From Flavobacterium glycines (GTDB taxonomy: Bacteria > Bacteroidota > Bacteroidia > Flavobacteriales > Flavobacteriaceae): a stretch of DNA of 64,000 nt. Positions within the stretch are counted from its first letter, which is position 1, and every line of letters starts with the position of its first letter. The position numbers and the translations under genes were made by a program. A model generated the notes under the pieces. The model was not told the origin of the DNA. It did no database searches and saw nothing but the letters and a program-made list of their open reading frames with translations. Shown in pieces: positions 30,922 through 40,043 of this stretch. The DNA lies in contig NZ_FNEO01000001.1 of the NCBI RefSeq assembly GCF_900100165.1, forward strand, positions 1,736,001 through 1,800,000, written 5' to 3'.

Positions 30922-31560
30922 ATGATAAAAAAATGGCATTTTTACACCAGTTTAACTGTAATAATTCTATTCCTGAGTTACAGTTTTAAACCACTTAGAT
31001 TAGAAGAAAATGAGTGGTTCTTGAGGGGAAATGTTGAAGGGGCAAAATACCAGTTTCCTTCATTAGCACAAGAAACTTATTCCGGTTTAACTATTCCTTT
31101 TACAGGGAATTTATTCATCGGTTTTAAAGAAGCAATCGGATTTAGAGAATCCGAAAACAAGTACAAAAAAGTAAATTCGTTAGGGTATTTAGGGAAATAC
31201 CAATTTGGTAACGAAACTTTAAGGTCTATTGGGATTCATGATACTGAAAAATTCTTAAGAAGTCCTAAACTGCAAGAAAAAGCCTTTGTTGCTTTACTAT
31301 CCAAAAACAAATCTATTTTAAAGGACATTATTGAGAAATACGACGGAAAAGTTGTAGGTGGTATTTTGATAACCGAATCAGGTATTCTGGCTGCAGCCCA
31401 TCTTGGTGGTGCGGGTTCTGTTAAAAGATATTTTAAAAATAACGGAAGAAAATACATTAAAGATGCTTATGGAACTTCAGTACGTAGTTATTTGAAAGCA
31501 TTTGGAGGTTATGATACTTCATTTATCGAACCTAATGTAAATGCAGTAGTTACACTTTAA
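30922..31560 (+). CDS. Exported lysozyme-like / murein-hydrolase-related protein
   Basis: From ATG 30922 (MIKKWHFYTSLTVIILFLSY) the product has 212 residues with an N-terminal signal or anchor. The segment FIGFKEAIGFRESENKYKKVNSLGYLGKYQFG has the Glu-Ser and Gly-Tyr-x-G-xYQFG layout of lysozyme-like transglycosylases. LITESGILAAAHLGGAGSVKRYF matches the second conserved block of that fold. The family is often labelled peptidoglycan-binding in Flavobacteriia, yet no LysM module is present here. Activity is inferred. It has its own promoter and a perfect terminator. Confidence 0.8.
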   Translation: MIKKWHFYTSLTVIILFLSYSFKPLRLEENEWFLRGNVEGAKYQFPSLAQETYSGLTIPFTGNLFIGFKEAIGFRESENKYKKVNSLGYLGKYQFGNETLRSIGIHDTEKFLRSPKLQEKAFVALLSKNKSILKDIIEKYDGKVVGGILITESGILAAAHLGGAGSVKRYFKNNGRKYIKDAYGTSVRSYLKAFGGYDTSFIEPNVNAVVTL

Positions 31561-31579
31561 TTTGAAACTTTTAAAAAGT

Positions 31580-31607
31580 AAAGGCGTCTTAAGACGCCTT
31601 TTTTTAT
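31580..31607. terminator. Bidirectional terminator, perfect palindrome
   Basis: AAGGCGTCTTAAGACGCCTT is a 20-base perfect palindrome flanked by A and T runs, between the convergent genes ending at 31560 and 31610. Confidence 0.92.
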
Positions 31608-31609
31608 TT

Positions 31610-32128
31610 TCAAGTTTTGAAGATTTCGCCATTTGGACGAATTTTTAATCTTATTATTTTTTTCTCTTTTTTTAGTTTAACATTGTAATGTTTTTTGATA
31701 ATATCACCTTCTTTTTGGGCGTATATGTATTTGTCATCAACAATTGACCAATCAGGATAGTTTTTATATATGGAATAGATTACCGCATTGGGAAGTTTTA
31801 CATTTTTATAATTTTCAACAACACGCATTAATTTTCCATGTTCATTATAAGTTGCAGCTAAAGAGTTATTATCTGTATTCATAATAAGTAAGTATACCTC
31901 AGATCCTTTAATATCCTTTCCCATGTCATAGGCCACAAATTCTTCCTGTAATTTTAAGATATTCTTATCGGGATTTTTGTCGGGTATATAAATAGAAAAG
32001 TCGGTTCCAATTCTTCTGATAACTACAGATGGTAACTCTTTAATGTCTATTGCGCCTTCTTCCTTCTCTTGAGAGAAAGCCGGAAGTATCAAACCAAAAA
32101 ATAAAAAAATAGTAATAATTGATTTCAT
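31610..32128 (-). CDS. Small secreted protein, paralogue A of a tandem family
   Basis: The 172-residue product has a signal peptide (MKSIITIFLFFGLILPAFSQ). The mature part contains IKELPSVVIRRIGTDFSIYIPD, LQEEFVAYDMGKD, NNSLAATYNEHGKLMRVVEN and VIYSIYKNYPDWSIVDDKYIY. It is clearly homologous along its whole length to the next gene (32190-32720) and to the decayed copy at 32968-33225. The repeated Tyr/Lys beta-strand pattern around YPDWSIV recalls the PepSY/BLIP-like fold of small periplasmic proteins, but I cannot assign a function. It is expressed away from its neighbour, ending at a shared terminator. Confidence 0.82.
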   Translation of the reverse strand: MKSIITIFLFFGLILPAFSQEKEEGAIDIKELPSVVIRRIGTDFSIYIPDKNPDKNILKLQEEFVAYDMGKDIKGSEVYLLIMNTDNNSLAATYNEHGKLMRVVENYKNVKLPNAVIYSIYKNYPDWSIVDDKYIYAQKEGDIIKKHYNVKLKKEKKIIRLKIRPNGEIFKT

Positions 32129-32189
32129 CTGTCCCTGTTTTAAATTATGGACTAATAGGATTAGAATATTTTTATTGAATAGAGGAGTT

Positions 32190-32720
32190 TTATTTCTCTT
32201 TTACGATATCTCCATTTGCATGAACAGTTAACATACGTGTTTTGTCATCTTTTTTTATTGTTAGAAGATATTGTTTTTTTAATATATCTCCTTCTCTTTG
32301 AGTATACAAGTATTTATTATTAACTATTTTCCATTCCGGGTAGGCTTTGTATGTAGAATATATTACTTCTTTCGGAAGTCTAATACCTTTGTAATTTTCC
32401 ACAACCCCTAATAATTTTCCTTTACTATTATACTTTGCAGCTAATGTGCCGGAATTTGCTTCTAATACTAACAGATAATTTTCATATTGTTCGTAATCTT
32501 TCCCAATGTCATAAGCTATGAATTTTTTTTGTAATTCTCTGACATCTTTATCCGGGTGATTATCTGGGAGATATATTGAAAAAGCTTCTCCGGCATTTTT
32601 AATAACTACAGCTGGTAATTCATCTGTGTTTATGATGTCTGTTTCTTTTTGTGTTGTATCTTGAGAGTAAGAAGAAATACTTGACCCTAAGAAAAGCAAA
32701 GTGATAATAAATGTTTTCAT
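32190..32720 (-). CDS. Small secreted protein, paralogue B of a tandem family
   Basis: The 176-residue product has a signal peptide (MKTFIITLLFLGSSISSYSQ) and aligns end to end with paralogue A. Examples are TDELPAVVIKNAGEAFSIYLPD, LQKKFIAYDIGKD, KYNSKGKLLGVVENYKGI and YPEWKIVNNKYLYTQREGD. Divergence is substantial, so the duplication is not recent. Function is unknown; a PepSY-like periplasmic fold is a guess. The 61-base spacer to paralogue A allows co-transcription. A third, broken copy lies upstream. Confidence 0.82.
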   Translation of the reverse strand: MKTFIITLLFLGSSISSYSQDTTQKETDIINTDELPAVVIKNAGEAFSIYLPDNHPDKDVRELQKKFIAYDIGKDYEQYENYLLVLEANSGTLAAKYNSKGKLLGVVENYKGIRLPKEVIYSTYKAYPEWKIVNNKYLYTQREGDILKKQYLLTIKKDDKTRMLTVHANGDIVKEK

Positions 32721-33602
32721 CTTTTTTTTGTTTAAATTAATATTCCTTTTTAGGTTAATGTATGCAATTAAAAGATTTGGTTTTTTACTTCGGGGTTGAA
32801 GATGAATTGTTCAGTTTTTTTCTTTTTTATTTGGAGTTACAATTGTTATTTGAGGATTGCTCCTTTTTTGACAATACAAAAAATAATCACTTACAATAGT
32901 TCAATAGATTAATTTTTATAAATGGACAAAAAACTTTATTAAGTGATTTACATTTTTGTATTTTATAATGCATGAATTAGTTTGCCTTTTTCATTATAAG
33001 TTACTACTAAAGAGTCGTCTTATTGTTTCGGGATTATAAAAGAATTATGCGGTTTTTATAATCTATACCAATTTGATAAAGAATGAATTATTCTTGTAAT
33101 TTTCTTAAGTTTTTTTCTGGAATCTTGTTGGGTAAAATATATTTAAAAATAGGGCCAACAATCTTAATTTTAATAGTTGGGATATTTTTAATATTAATAA
33201 TAGCATCGTAATCTGTATCAATTTCAATTTTATATTAATCAAAATGCAATACAGATTATTCTAAGACCAATAATATTATGAGAATTTTTTCATAATATTT
33301 ATTTCAATTATAATAATTATCTGAGTTAAATTTCAAGGCTTACTATTACTTCCCCTTTTTATTTTTACATTATTATTAATTCTATATAATAGTTAGGGTT
33401 TTTAAGCGAAAAAAATTAAATTTTTGTAGTATTAAAGATAGTATTTTTTGTCTTGATAATCAATTGTTTGTAGGATTGTTTTTTAATAAAATAGTTTTTT
33501 TATTGTATTCAATATTTGGAAAAATAATTATTGAATAGATTATTTGTATAAAATATACTGATTAAAAAGTTATACTATTGTTTTTGTTATCACTTTTAAG
33601 TA
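32721..33602. other. 882-base AT-rich region without an intact gene
   Basis: The region holds a decayed third paralogue at 32968-33225 on the - strand. It also contains an inverted repeat (AATCACTTA at 32885-32893 and TAAGTGATT at 32940-32948). The remainder is very AT-rich sequence with many stops in all frames. It is the longest non-coding stretch of the window and looks like a site of gene decay. Confidence 0.7.
32968..33225 (-). pseudogene. Decayed third copy of the tandem secreted-protein family
   Basis: Read on the - strand, the segment gives IEIDTDYDAIINIKNIP, then IVGPIFKYILPNKIPEKNL, RKLQE-stop, and in another frame DSLVVTYNEKGKLIH. These line up in order with IKELPSVVI, IGTDFSIYIPDKNPDKNI, LKLQEEF and NNSLAATYNEHGKLM of paralogue A. 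At least two in-frame stops and one frameshift are needed to read it through. The signal-peptide part and the C-terminal third (YPDW region) are missing. It is clearly a remnant, not a gene. Confidence 0.85.
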
Positions 33603-35759
33603 CTATTCTTCCAATAGAAAGTCCAGAATTTTGATTGCTATTTTGCTAATATTGGTTCCTGGACCAAACACAGCTGCGGTTCCGGCATCAAATAAGTATT
33701 GATAATCTTGAGTAGGGATAACGCCGCCTACAACGACCATAATGTCTTCACGTCCTAGTTTTTTTAGTTCTTCTATGACTTGTGGGACCAATGTTTTGTG
33801 TGACGCAGCAAGAGAAGATATGCCTAAAATGTGGACATCATTTTCCATTGCTTGTTTAGCTGTTTCAGCAGGAGTTTGAAATAGTGGGGCAATATCAACA
33901 TCAAAACCAATATCGGCAAAGGCTGTTGCTACTATTTTTGCTCCTCTGTCGTGACCGTCTTGTCCCATTTTGGCAATCATAATTCTTGGGCGTCGGCCTT
34001 CCTTTTTGGCAAAAGTATTAGCTAATTGTTTAGCTTTTTCAAAACTCTTATTTTGTTTGATTTCTTTACTATACACACCACTAAACGATTTAATTTGTGC
34101 TTTATGTCTTCCAAATACAGTTTCTAATGCCTGACTAATTTCACCTAAAGTAGCTCTTTCTCTTGCCGCTTCAATAGCTAATTCCAGTAAATTTCCATTT
34201 CCAGTTTGCGCGCAAAGTCTAATTTTTTCTAAGCTTTCATTTACTTTTAAAGTATTTCGTTTCGCTTTGACTTGATTAAGTCGTTCTAATTGTTGGTTAC
34301 GAACTTTTTCAATATCAATGTCTAGGATATTTAAAGGTACTTCTTTTTTGGCTTGAAATTTATTAACTCCTATAATTATATCTTGTTCACTGTCTATGCG
34401 AGCTTGTTTTCGGGCTGAGGCTTCTTCAATTCGTAGTTTTGGAATCCCTGTAGCCAGCGCTTTGGTCATTCCGCCAAGTGATTCTATTTCTTGAATATGT
34501 TTCCAGGCTTTTTCTGCAATTTCATTCGTCAGTGATTCAATATAGTAGCTTCCGCCCCAAGGGTCAACGGTTTTAGTGATTTTAGTTTCTTCTAATAAAT
34601 ACAATTGAGTATTTCGGGCTATTCTTGCCGAAAAGTCGCTTGGCAATGCCATGGCTTCATCCAAAGCATTAGTATGAAGTGATTGGGTTCCGCCAAATAC
34701 AGCAGCACTGGCTTCAATACAGGTTCGGGCTACATTGTTAAACGGATCCTGAGCGGTTAAACTCCAGCCGCTGGTTTGACAATGGGTTCTCAGTCTCAGT
34801 GAATCGTTATTTTTGGGATTAAAAGCTTTGATTAGTTTGGTCCAAATCATTCTGGCAGCCCTCATTTTGGCAATTTCCATAAAATGATTCATTCCTATTC
34901 CCCAAAAAAAGGATAATCGTGGTGCAAATTCGTCAATTTTCATTCCTGTTGAAAGTCCGGCTCTTACGTATTCCAAGCCATCGGCTAGAGTGTAGGCCAG
35001 TTCAATATCGGCGGTTGCTCCTGCTTCCTGCATGTGGTAGCCGGAAATAGAAATGGAGTGGAATTTGGGCATTTTTTTGCTGATATATTCAAAAATAGCA
35101 GCAGTGATTTTCATTGAAGCTTCCGGTGGGTAGATGTAAGTGTTGCGCACCATAAACTCTTTCAGAATATCATTTTGTATGGTTCCCGAAAGTTGTTCTG
35201 CTTTGACACCCTGTTCCTCAGCAGCTACAATATAAAATGCCATTATAGGTAAAACGGCTCCGTTCATGGTCATCGAAACCGACATTTTATCCAATGGGAT
35301 TTGGTCGAATAATATTTTGAAATCCTCTACGGTATCAATGGCAACACCCGCTTTTCCCACATCGCCTTGTACACGTTCGTGATCCGAATCATAACCGCGA
35401 TGTGTAGCCAAATCAAAAGCTATGGAAAGTCCTTCCTGACCTGCCTTGAGGTTTTTTTTGTAAAAAGCATTGCTTTCTTCAGCTGTAGAAAAACCGGAAT
35501 ACTGACGAATGGTCCACGGTTTTTGAACATACATTGTCGTATGGGGACCACGTAAATAGGGTGGAAATCCAGCAGCAAAATCCAAATGCTCCAGATTTTC
35601 AATATCTTTTTCAGTATAGTTTTGTTTGAGTTCGATTCCTTCGGCTGTGACAAAATTATCGGCTGCCGAATTTTCTTTTGCAAAAGTAAATTCGAAACTG
35701 CTATCAGTTCCTGAATTTTCAGTTTTTAGTTGGATATGTCTGAGATCTTTTCGAATCAT
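33603..35759 (-). CDS. mutB: Methylmalonyl-CoA mutase, large (catalytic) subunit
   Basis: This B12 enzyme interconverts succinyl-CoA and methylmalonyl-CoA. The 718-residue product has the TIM-barrel substrate domain ([58 protein letters not shown]). The C-terminal cobalamin domain has DGHDRG at 601-606 (His603 is the cobalt ligand), followed by SSLAASH and VVGGVIP. The small subunit gene ends 33 bases upstream, so the pair is co-transcribed. No mutase chaperone (meaB) or epimerase is in the window. The pathway could run towards propionate or from it. Confidence 0.97.
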   Translation of the reverse strand: MIRKDLRHIQLKTENSGTDSSFEFTFAKENSAADNFVTAEGIELKQNYTEKDIENLEHLDFAAGFPPYLRGPHTTMYVQKPWTIRQYSGFSTAEESNAFYKKNLKAGQEGLSIAFDLATHRGYDSDHERVQGDVGKAGVAIDTVEDFKILFDQIPLDKMSVSMTMNGAVLPIMAFYIVAAEEQGVKAEQLSGTIQNDILKEFMVRNTYIYPPEASMKITAAIFEYISKKMPKFHSISISGYHMQEAGATADIELAYTLADGLEYVRAGLSTGMKIDEFAPRLSFFWGIGMNHFMEIAKMRAARMIWTKLIKAFNPKNNDSLRLRTHCQTSGWSLTAQDPFNNVARTCIEASAAVFGGTQSLHTNALDEAMALPSDFSARIARNTQLYLLEETKITKTVDPWGGSYYIESLTNEIAEKAWKHIQEIESLGGMTKALATGIPKLRIEEASARKQARIDSEQDIIIGVNKFQAKKEVPLNILDIDIEKVRNQQLERLNQVKAKRNTLKVNESLEKIRLCAQTGNGNLLELAIEAARERATLGEISQALETVFGRHKAQIKSFSGVYSKEIKQNKSFEKAKQLANTFAKKEGRRPRIMIAKMGQDGHDRGAKIVATAFADIGFDVDIAPLFQTPAETAKQAMENDVHILGISSLAASHKTLVPQVIEELKKLGREDIMVVVGGVIPTQDYQYLFDAGTAAVFGPGTNISKIAIKILDFLLEE

Positions 35760-35792
35760 TTGGGTGTTTTTTGATTATTGATTTCGTTTCGA

Positions 35793-37157
35793 TTATTCGG
35801 AAGCCAGACGTTCCTGTTCAATTTTTTCTGCCAGACGTTTTTCAATAATTGGTGTAATCAGCGTTTTTCGGGGTTTAATTTTTACAAAAGGATACAACTC
35901 AATGTTGTCTTTCATTCTGTCTTTTGGATTCTGATATTTGTTAGTTCCAATAAGAACTTCTTTATTTGAATCAAAAAGCTGTTGTTCTTTATCGGCGCTT
36001 TCCTGAATTTTTCTTTTGATAATGCCCTCGTTCAATTGTTTCAGAAATCCGCCATTGGCTTCGATTTCTTTGAATAAATGAAGTGCTTTTTCGGCTAATT
36101 GCTGCGTTAGTGTTTCAATGTAATAACTGCCGTCAGCCGGATTGTTTACTTTGTCGAAATAGCTTTCGTTTTTCAGAATCAGCAATTGATTTCGGGCGAT
36201 TCTGTCTCCAAATTCATTGTTTTTATGGTAAATGGCATCATAAGGCAAATTGGCAATCGCATCGGCACCACCCAGAATTCCGGACATACATTCGGTCGAG
36301 GTACGCAACATATTGATATTGTAATCATACAAAGTTTTGTTGCGTTTTGTAGGCGTTAGTAAAAGATGACAATCGCTGTCATGATAATATTCTTTGGCAA
36401 TCAATTGGAATAGTAATCGCAGCGCACGCAGTTTTGCAATTTCAAAAAAGTAATTGCTTCCCACGCTAACTTCAAAAACAATCGCCTGATGTATGGTCGG
36501 GATTCGGTTTAAATATTCATTGGCATGAGCCAGACTGTAAGCAATTTGCTGTACCATATTTGCTCCTGCATTTTGATATAATGCAGCATTGATACTAATT
36601 AGTGAGTTTTCTCTGGTTGTTTTAGAAAGTAAACGCAGCGTTTCAAAATTGTCTTTTTCTTTAGTTGAAAACCAATTTCCTTCTTTGGCTAATTGCCCAA
36701 TAGGATCCAGATTATAAAATACCTTCGCTTTTTTCTGAGTAACAATAGTATCGATTTTTGAAATATAATCAACCGATAAAAATTTTAGATCAAAATAAAT
36801 GGGAGTGTTTTCTAAAGGCAGTTTTTCAAGGAGTTTTTCGATGTTGACCGATTCGTTGTTGATGGTAAATCGTATGCTTTCAGCTCCTCTTTGTAGCGAA
36901 TCCAGAGCTCTTTCTATTGATTTTTCGATATCAAAAACAAAGATGTTTTGGCAGATTGTAAAATTGGTAGTACGATTTGGTGCAACAGCGGTTTGACTAA
37001 AATCGTCGTTATGATAAAAAGGTCGGACTTTAATGTCTTCGGGCGAATTCCATACTAAATTTTCGGTGTAATCGGCTCCATCCAATTCGAATTGGATCTT
37101 TTGTTTCCATTGTTTGGATGAAACAGCATCAAATTCTTCGAATAGAGGAGTAGCCAT
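35793..37157 (-). CDS. mutA: Methylmalonyl-CoA mutase, small subunit (short form)
   Basis: This is the non-catalytic partner of MutB. The 454-residue product keeps the barrel-like part (RMISINAALYQNAGANMVQQIAY-type segment, LLLTPTKRNKTLYDYNINMLRTSTECMSG, NPADGSYYIETLTQQLAEKA). It ends at about the point where the cobalamin-like domain would begin (KRLAEKIEQERLASE). Classical small subunits such as that of Propionibacterium are over 600 residues and keep a degenerate C-terminal domain, so this is a trimmed version. It lies 30 bases after the FtsB-like gene and 33 before mutB. Confidence 0.92.
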   Translation of the reverse strand: MATPLFEEFDAVSSKQWKQKIQFELDGADYTENLVWNSPEDIKVRPFYHNDDFSQTAVAPNRTTNFTICQNIFVFDIEKSIERALDSLQRGAESIRFTINNESVNIEKLLEKLPLENTPIYFDLKFLSVDYISKIDTIVTQKKAKVFYNLDPIGQLAKEGNWFSTKEKDNFETLRLLSKTTRENSLISINAALYQNAGANMVQQIAYSLAHANEYLNRIPTIHQAIVFEVSVGSNYFFEIAKLRALRLLFQLIAKEYYHDSDCHLLLTPTKRNKTLYDYNINMLRTSTECMSGILGGADAIANLPYDAIYHKNNEFGDRIARNQLLILKNESYFDKVNNPADGSYYIETLTQQLAEKALHLFKEIEANGGFLKQLNEGIIKRKIQESADKEQQLFDSNKEVLIGTNKYQNPKDRMKDNIELYPFVKIKPRKTLITPIIEKRLAEKIEQERLASE

Positions 37158-37187
37158 TTTAGTTTGATTTTAATAATTCAGGATTTA

Positions 37188-37511
37188 TTACTTTTTTTCA
37201 ATCGTGTCGCCTTCAAATTCAATGATGTAAATATCCTCGCTGTCTTTTTTCATAAAGTATTTTTCGCGGGCATATTTTTCTATTTGTTCAGGATTTTTGA
37301 GCTGTTTAATCTGGGCTTCGTCTTTTTTAATTTCTCCCTGATAATAGTTTTTATTGTCTTCTAATTCTTCAATCTGATTGTCTAAAACACGATGGTCAAA
37401 ATAAGAATAATTGTCCAGAAATAGCATCCAAACAATGAAAAATAATAAGGACCAAATGTATTTGTTGCTTAAAAATTGAAACCAGGCTTTGTCTTTATAG
37501 GGGTTTTTCAT
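37188..37511 (-). CDS. FtsB/DivIC-like septum formation initiator protein
   Basis: The 107-residue protein has one membrane segment (IWSLLFFIVWMLFLD, about residues 19-34) followed by a coiled coil (LDNQIEELEDNKNYYQGEIKKDEAQI) and the typical ending NPEQIEKYAREKYFMKKDSEDIYII. This layout is that of FtsB/DivIC, a bitopic division protein that works with FtsL and FtsQ. It sits between udk and mutA on the same strand, an arrangement seen in related genomes. Orthology to ftsB is likely but not tested. Confidence 0.9.
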   Translation of the reverse strand: MKNPYKDKAWFQFLSNKYIWSLLFFIVWMLFLDNYSYFDHRVLDNQIEELEDNKNYYQGEIKKDEAQIKQLKNPEQIEKYAREKYFMKKDSEDIYIIEFEGDTIEKK

Positions 37512-37666
37512 TAGTTGTTTTTTGTATCGGATAAATAGTTTTACTTCTTTTTTATTTAGATTTCGACTCCCGAAATTTAGGGACAGCCGGATAAAATAAA
37601 TATGATGGGTTTTGGAAAATTATACTTAAAATAATAACATCAAACGTATATAAATTTACAATAAAA

Positions 37667-38275
37667 TTATAGAATTTTTTGATTTATTACCGTGCGAAGC
37701 ATATCTATAGCTACGGTGTTGTATTTGTTGTTCGGGATAATAATATCAGCAAATGTTTTTGTAGGCTCAATAAATTGTTCATGCATGGTTTTTAGAGTTT
37801 TTTGATAGCGGTTTAAAACTTCGTCCATATCACGACCGCGTTCGGCAATATCTCTTTTTAATCTGCGAATGAGTCTTTCGTCAGCGTCAGCGTGTACATA
37901 GATTTTAATATCAAATAAATCTCTTAATTCAGGATGAGCCAAAATTAAGATACCCTCTACAATCATTACTTTTCTGGGATGGGTGCTAACAGTGTCCTCT
38001 GTGCGGTTGTGGGTTACAAAGGAATAAACGGGCTGATGGATTATTTTTCCTGCTTTTAGTTCTTTAAGATGCTCTACCAATAATTCAAAATCAATGGCTC
38101 TTGGATGATCAAAATTGATTAAAGCACGCTCGTCATAACTTAGGTTTGTGGTTTTTTTATAATAGGAATCCTGAGAAATAACAGCTACTTCGGCTTCCGG
38201 TAATTCATTCATGATTTGGTGAACCACCGTTGTTTTTCCACTTCCTGTTCCGCCTGCAATTCCAATAATGAGCAT
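37667..38275 (-). CDS. udk: Uridine kinase
   Basis: Udk phosphorylates uridine and cytidine in pyrimidine salvage. The 202-residue product has the P loop GGTGSGKT at residues 8-15, the ISQDSYYK segment, FDHPRAIDFELLVEHL, and the lid-type VHADADERLIRRLKRDIAERGR. Length matches the bacterial enzyme. It heads the run udk-ftsB-like-mutA-mutB on the - strand; the gap of 155 bases to the second gene is the largest in it. A perfect -7 element lies 27 bases before the start. Confidence 0.96.
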   Translation of the reverse strand: MLIIGIAGGTGSGKTTVVHQIMNELPEAEVAVISQDSYYKKTTNLSYDERALINFDHPRAIDFELLVEHLKELKAGKIIHQPVYSFVTHNRTEDTVSTHPRKVMIVEGILILAHPELRDLFDIKIYVHADADERLIRRLKRDIAERGRDMDEVLNRYQKTLKTMHEQFIEPTKTFADIIIPNNKYNTVAIDMLRTVINQKIL

Positions 38276-38301
38276 AAAATGGTTTTGTTTTATTAGTATA
38301 A

Positions 38302-38309
38302 CAAAAATA
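38302..38309 (-). promoter_or_regulatory. udk -7 element (TATTTTTG)
   Basis: Perfect TAnnTTTG on the - strand, 27 bases before the udk ATG; no clear -33 box. Confidence 0.5.
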
Positions 38310-38426
38310 GGAATTTAATTGGGAGTAGGTTTTGGTTTTGGGGTGAAATGTTGCCGGGTTTTTAACAGGGGGCTTTAGCCAATTTGTGTTTTTTAAAATA
38401 AAAGGTTTTCAGCGATAGTTGTTTTT

Positions 38427-39071
38427 TTATTTAATTTTATCGGGATTTTCTTTTGTATAATACCACCCATTCAAAAAAATTATTAAAATTTCTGTTATGT
38501 GGTCAATACATTGAATAGCTTCTATTTTTAAATTTTCATCAATTTCGTTATCTTTTTTTGAAAAGGAAAATTGCATTGTTCTTTTGTTTGAATCGACAGA
38601 TTTAATCGAGTTAAAAATATGTTTATTACTAAAATGGACGTATCCAGATGATTGTTTATATACATTAGTAATCCAAGGGTATTCTTCATTTAAAAGATTT
38701 CTGAGATACCAATCTTTCATTAGTTTACCATTTTTATCTTTTAATGTGTCTATTTGGATGCCATCAATAACTTTTGTAGCAAAATCGTGTGGGTCATCTA
38801 CAATCCATGAAGCAGAGAATCGGATTACATTATCCAAATGACATCTAACTAGATGAGAAGCTGCAATAAAATTTTCATCTTTTAATAATGTTGTAAATCC
38901 AAAAATTAACTTTAGTGATCTGTTAATTATTGCATTAGATAAAAAGTCCAAGGGATAAAAATTTCCAGAATTAAGTTTTTTAGCAATGTCTAAAAGTTGA
39001 GATTCTTTAGATTCTAATTTTTTAATTTCTTCACCTAAATTTTTTGATATTAATTTTTGAGATTTATACAT
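38427..39071 (-). CDS. Unknown cytosolic protein
   Basis: The 214-residue product has no signal peptide or membrane segment. It begins with a Lys/Glu-rich helical region (KNLGEEIKKLESKESQLLDIAKKL) and continues with helical stretches such as NRSLKLIFGFTTLL and HLVRCHLDNVIRFSAS. It contains SSGYVHFSNKHIF, a His-rich motif like that in some all-helical domains of accessory proteins. It is inserted between housekeeping genes (udk and an SDR) and looks accessory. I do not recognise the family; the all-helical content with paired Arg-Cys-His and Tyr-Val-His motifs is the only clue. Confidence 0.7.
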   Translation of the reverse strand: MYKSQKLISKNLGEEIKKLESKESQLLDIAKKLNSGNFYPLDFLSNAIINRSLKLIFGFTTLLKDENFIAASHLVRCHLDNVIRFSASWIVDDPHDFATKVIDGIQIDTLKDKNGKLMKDWYLRNLLNEEYPWITNVYKQSSGYVHFSNKHIFNSIKSVDSNKRTMQFSFSKKDNEIDENLKIEAIQCIDHITEILIIFLNGWYYTKENPDKIK

Positions 39072-39085
39072 AACTGATTAAAAAA

Positions 39086-39967
39086 TTATTTATTCTTTTT
39101 AGACTTAATCATCATTTCCAGTTGATCCCAAAGTTCCTCGGGAATGGCTTCCAGAATGTTGAATTGTCCGGCACCTTTGAGCCATTCGCCACCATCAATG
39201 ACAATTACTTCGCCGTTGATGTAAGCTGAAAAATCAGAGACTAAATAAGCAGCTAAATTGGCCAGTTCCTGATGATCGCCCACACGCTTAAGCGGTACTT
39301 TTTTAGACATATCAAATTTTTGAGCCAAATCTCCCGGCAATAATCTATCCCAGGCGCCTTTGGTAGGGAATGGCCCCGGAGCAATGGCATTGGTACGGAT
39401 TCCGTATTTAGCCCATTCTACAGCAAGACTTCTGGTCATGGCGAGAACACCTGCTTTAGCAGTTGCACTTGGTACCACATAAGCCGAACCCGTCCAGGCA
39501 TAAGTAGTCACAATATTTAAAACGGTAGCCGAAGTTTGTTTAGTGTCAATCCAGTGTTTACCAAAAGCCAGCGTGCAGTTTTTGGTCCCTTTTAAAACAA
39601 TATCAATCACTGTATCAAAGGCATTGGCTGATAATCTTTCGGTAGGAGAGATGAAGTTTCCAGCCGCATTGTTCAATAATACATCGACCTTACCAAAAGC
39701 TTTTAAGACTTCCTCCAGCATTTTTTCGACTTCCTCATAATGGCGCACATCACATTGCAAAGGCAAACAGCTTCCGCCAGTAAGACTTTCCAGTTCAACA
39801 GCGGTATTTTTAAGTTTGTCTAAATCGCGGGAAGTGATGGCTACTTTAGCGCCCAGTTCCATGAAATATTGGGTCATCGCTTTTCCTAATCCGCTACCGC
39901 CTCCGGTAACGACTATTACTTTTCCTTTTAGGGCGTCGTCCCGCAACATTTTTTGGCTAAAGTTCAT
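39086..39967 (-). CDS. SDR oxidoreductase, 2,4-dienoyl-CoA reductase-like
   Basis: The 293-residue protein has the Rossmann motif TGGGSGLG at residues 21-28, NNAAG and the DVR dinucleotide-specificity segment. The region VVPSATAKAGVLAMTRSLA and RTNAIAPGPFPTKGAWDRL closely follows mammalian mitochondrial 2,4-dienoyl-CoA reductase. As in that enzyme, the classical YxxxK motif is absent (SATAK in its place), which supports the assignment over a generic SDR. It probably acts in oxidation of unsaturated fatty acids. The gene lies 14 bases before the unknown gene in the same direction. Confidence 0.85.
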   Translation of the reverse strand: MNFSQKMLRDDALKGKVIVVTGGGSGLGKAMTQYFMELGAKVAITSRDLDKLKNTAVELESLTGGSCLPLQCDVRHYEEVEKMLEEVLKAFGKVDVLLNNAAGNFISPTERLSANAFDTVIDIVLKGTKNCTLAFGKHWIDTKQTSATVLNIVTTYAWTGSAYVVPSATAKAGVLAMTRSLAVEWAKYGIRTNAIAPGPFPTKGAWDRLLPGDLAQKFDMSKKVPLKRVGDHQELANLAAYLVSDFSAYINGEVIVIDGGEWLKGAGQFNILEAIPEELWDQLEMMIKSKKNK

Positions 39968-40043
39968 TTTGTAGAGGTTTTAGGGTAAATATACGAAATA
40001 GGTTTTTCTTTTTTGATCAAGCAAAAAAGAAAGTGAAATTTGA

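Noticed and set aside
32885..32948. Inverted repeat AATCACTTA/TAAGTGATT as an insertion-sequence end
   Set aside because: No transposase or second pair of ends is near; a 9-base pair in AT-rich sequence can occur by chance.
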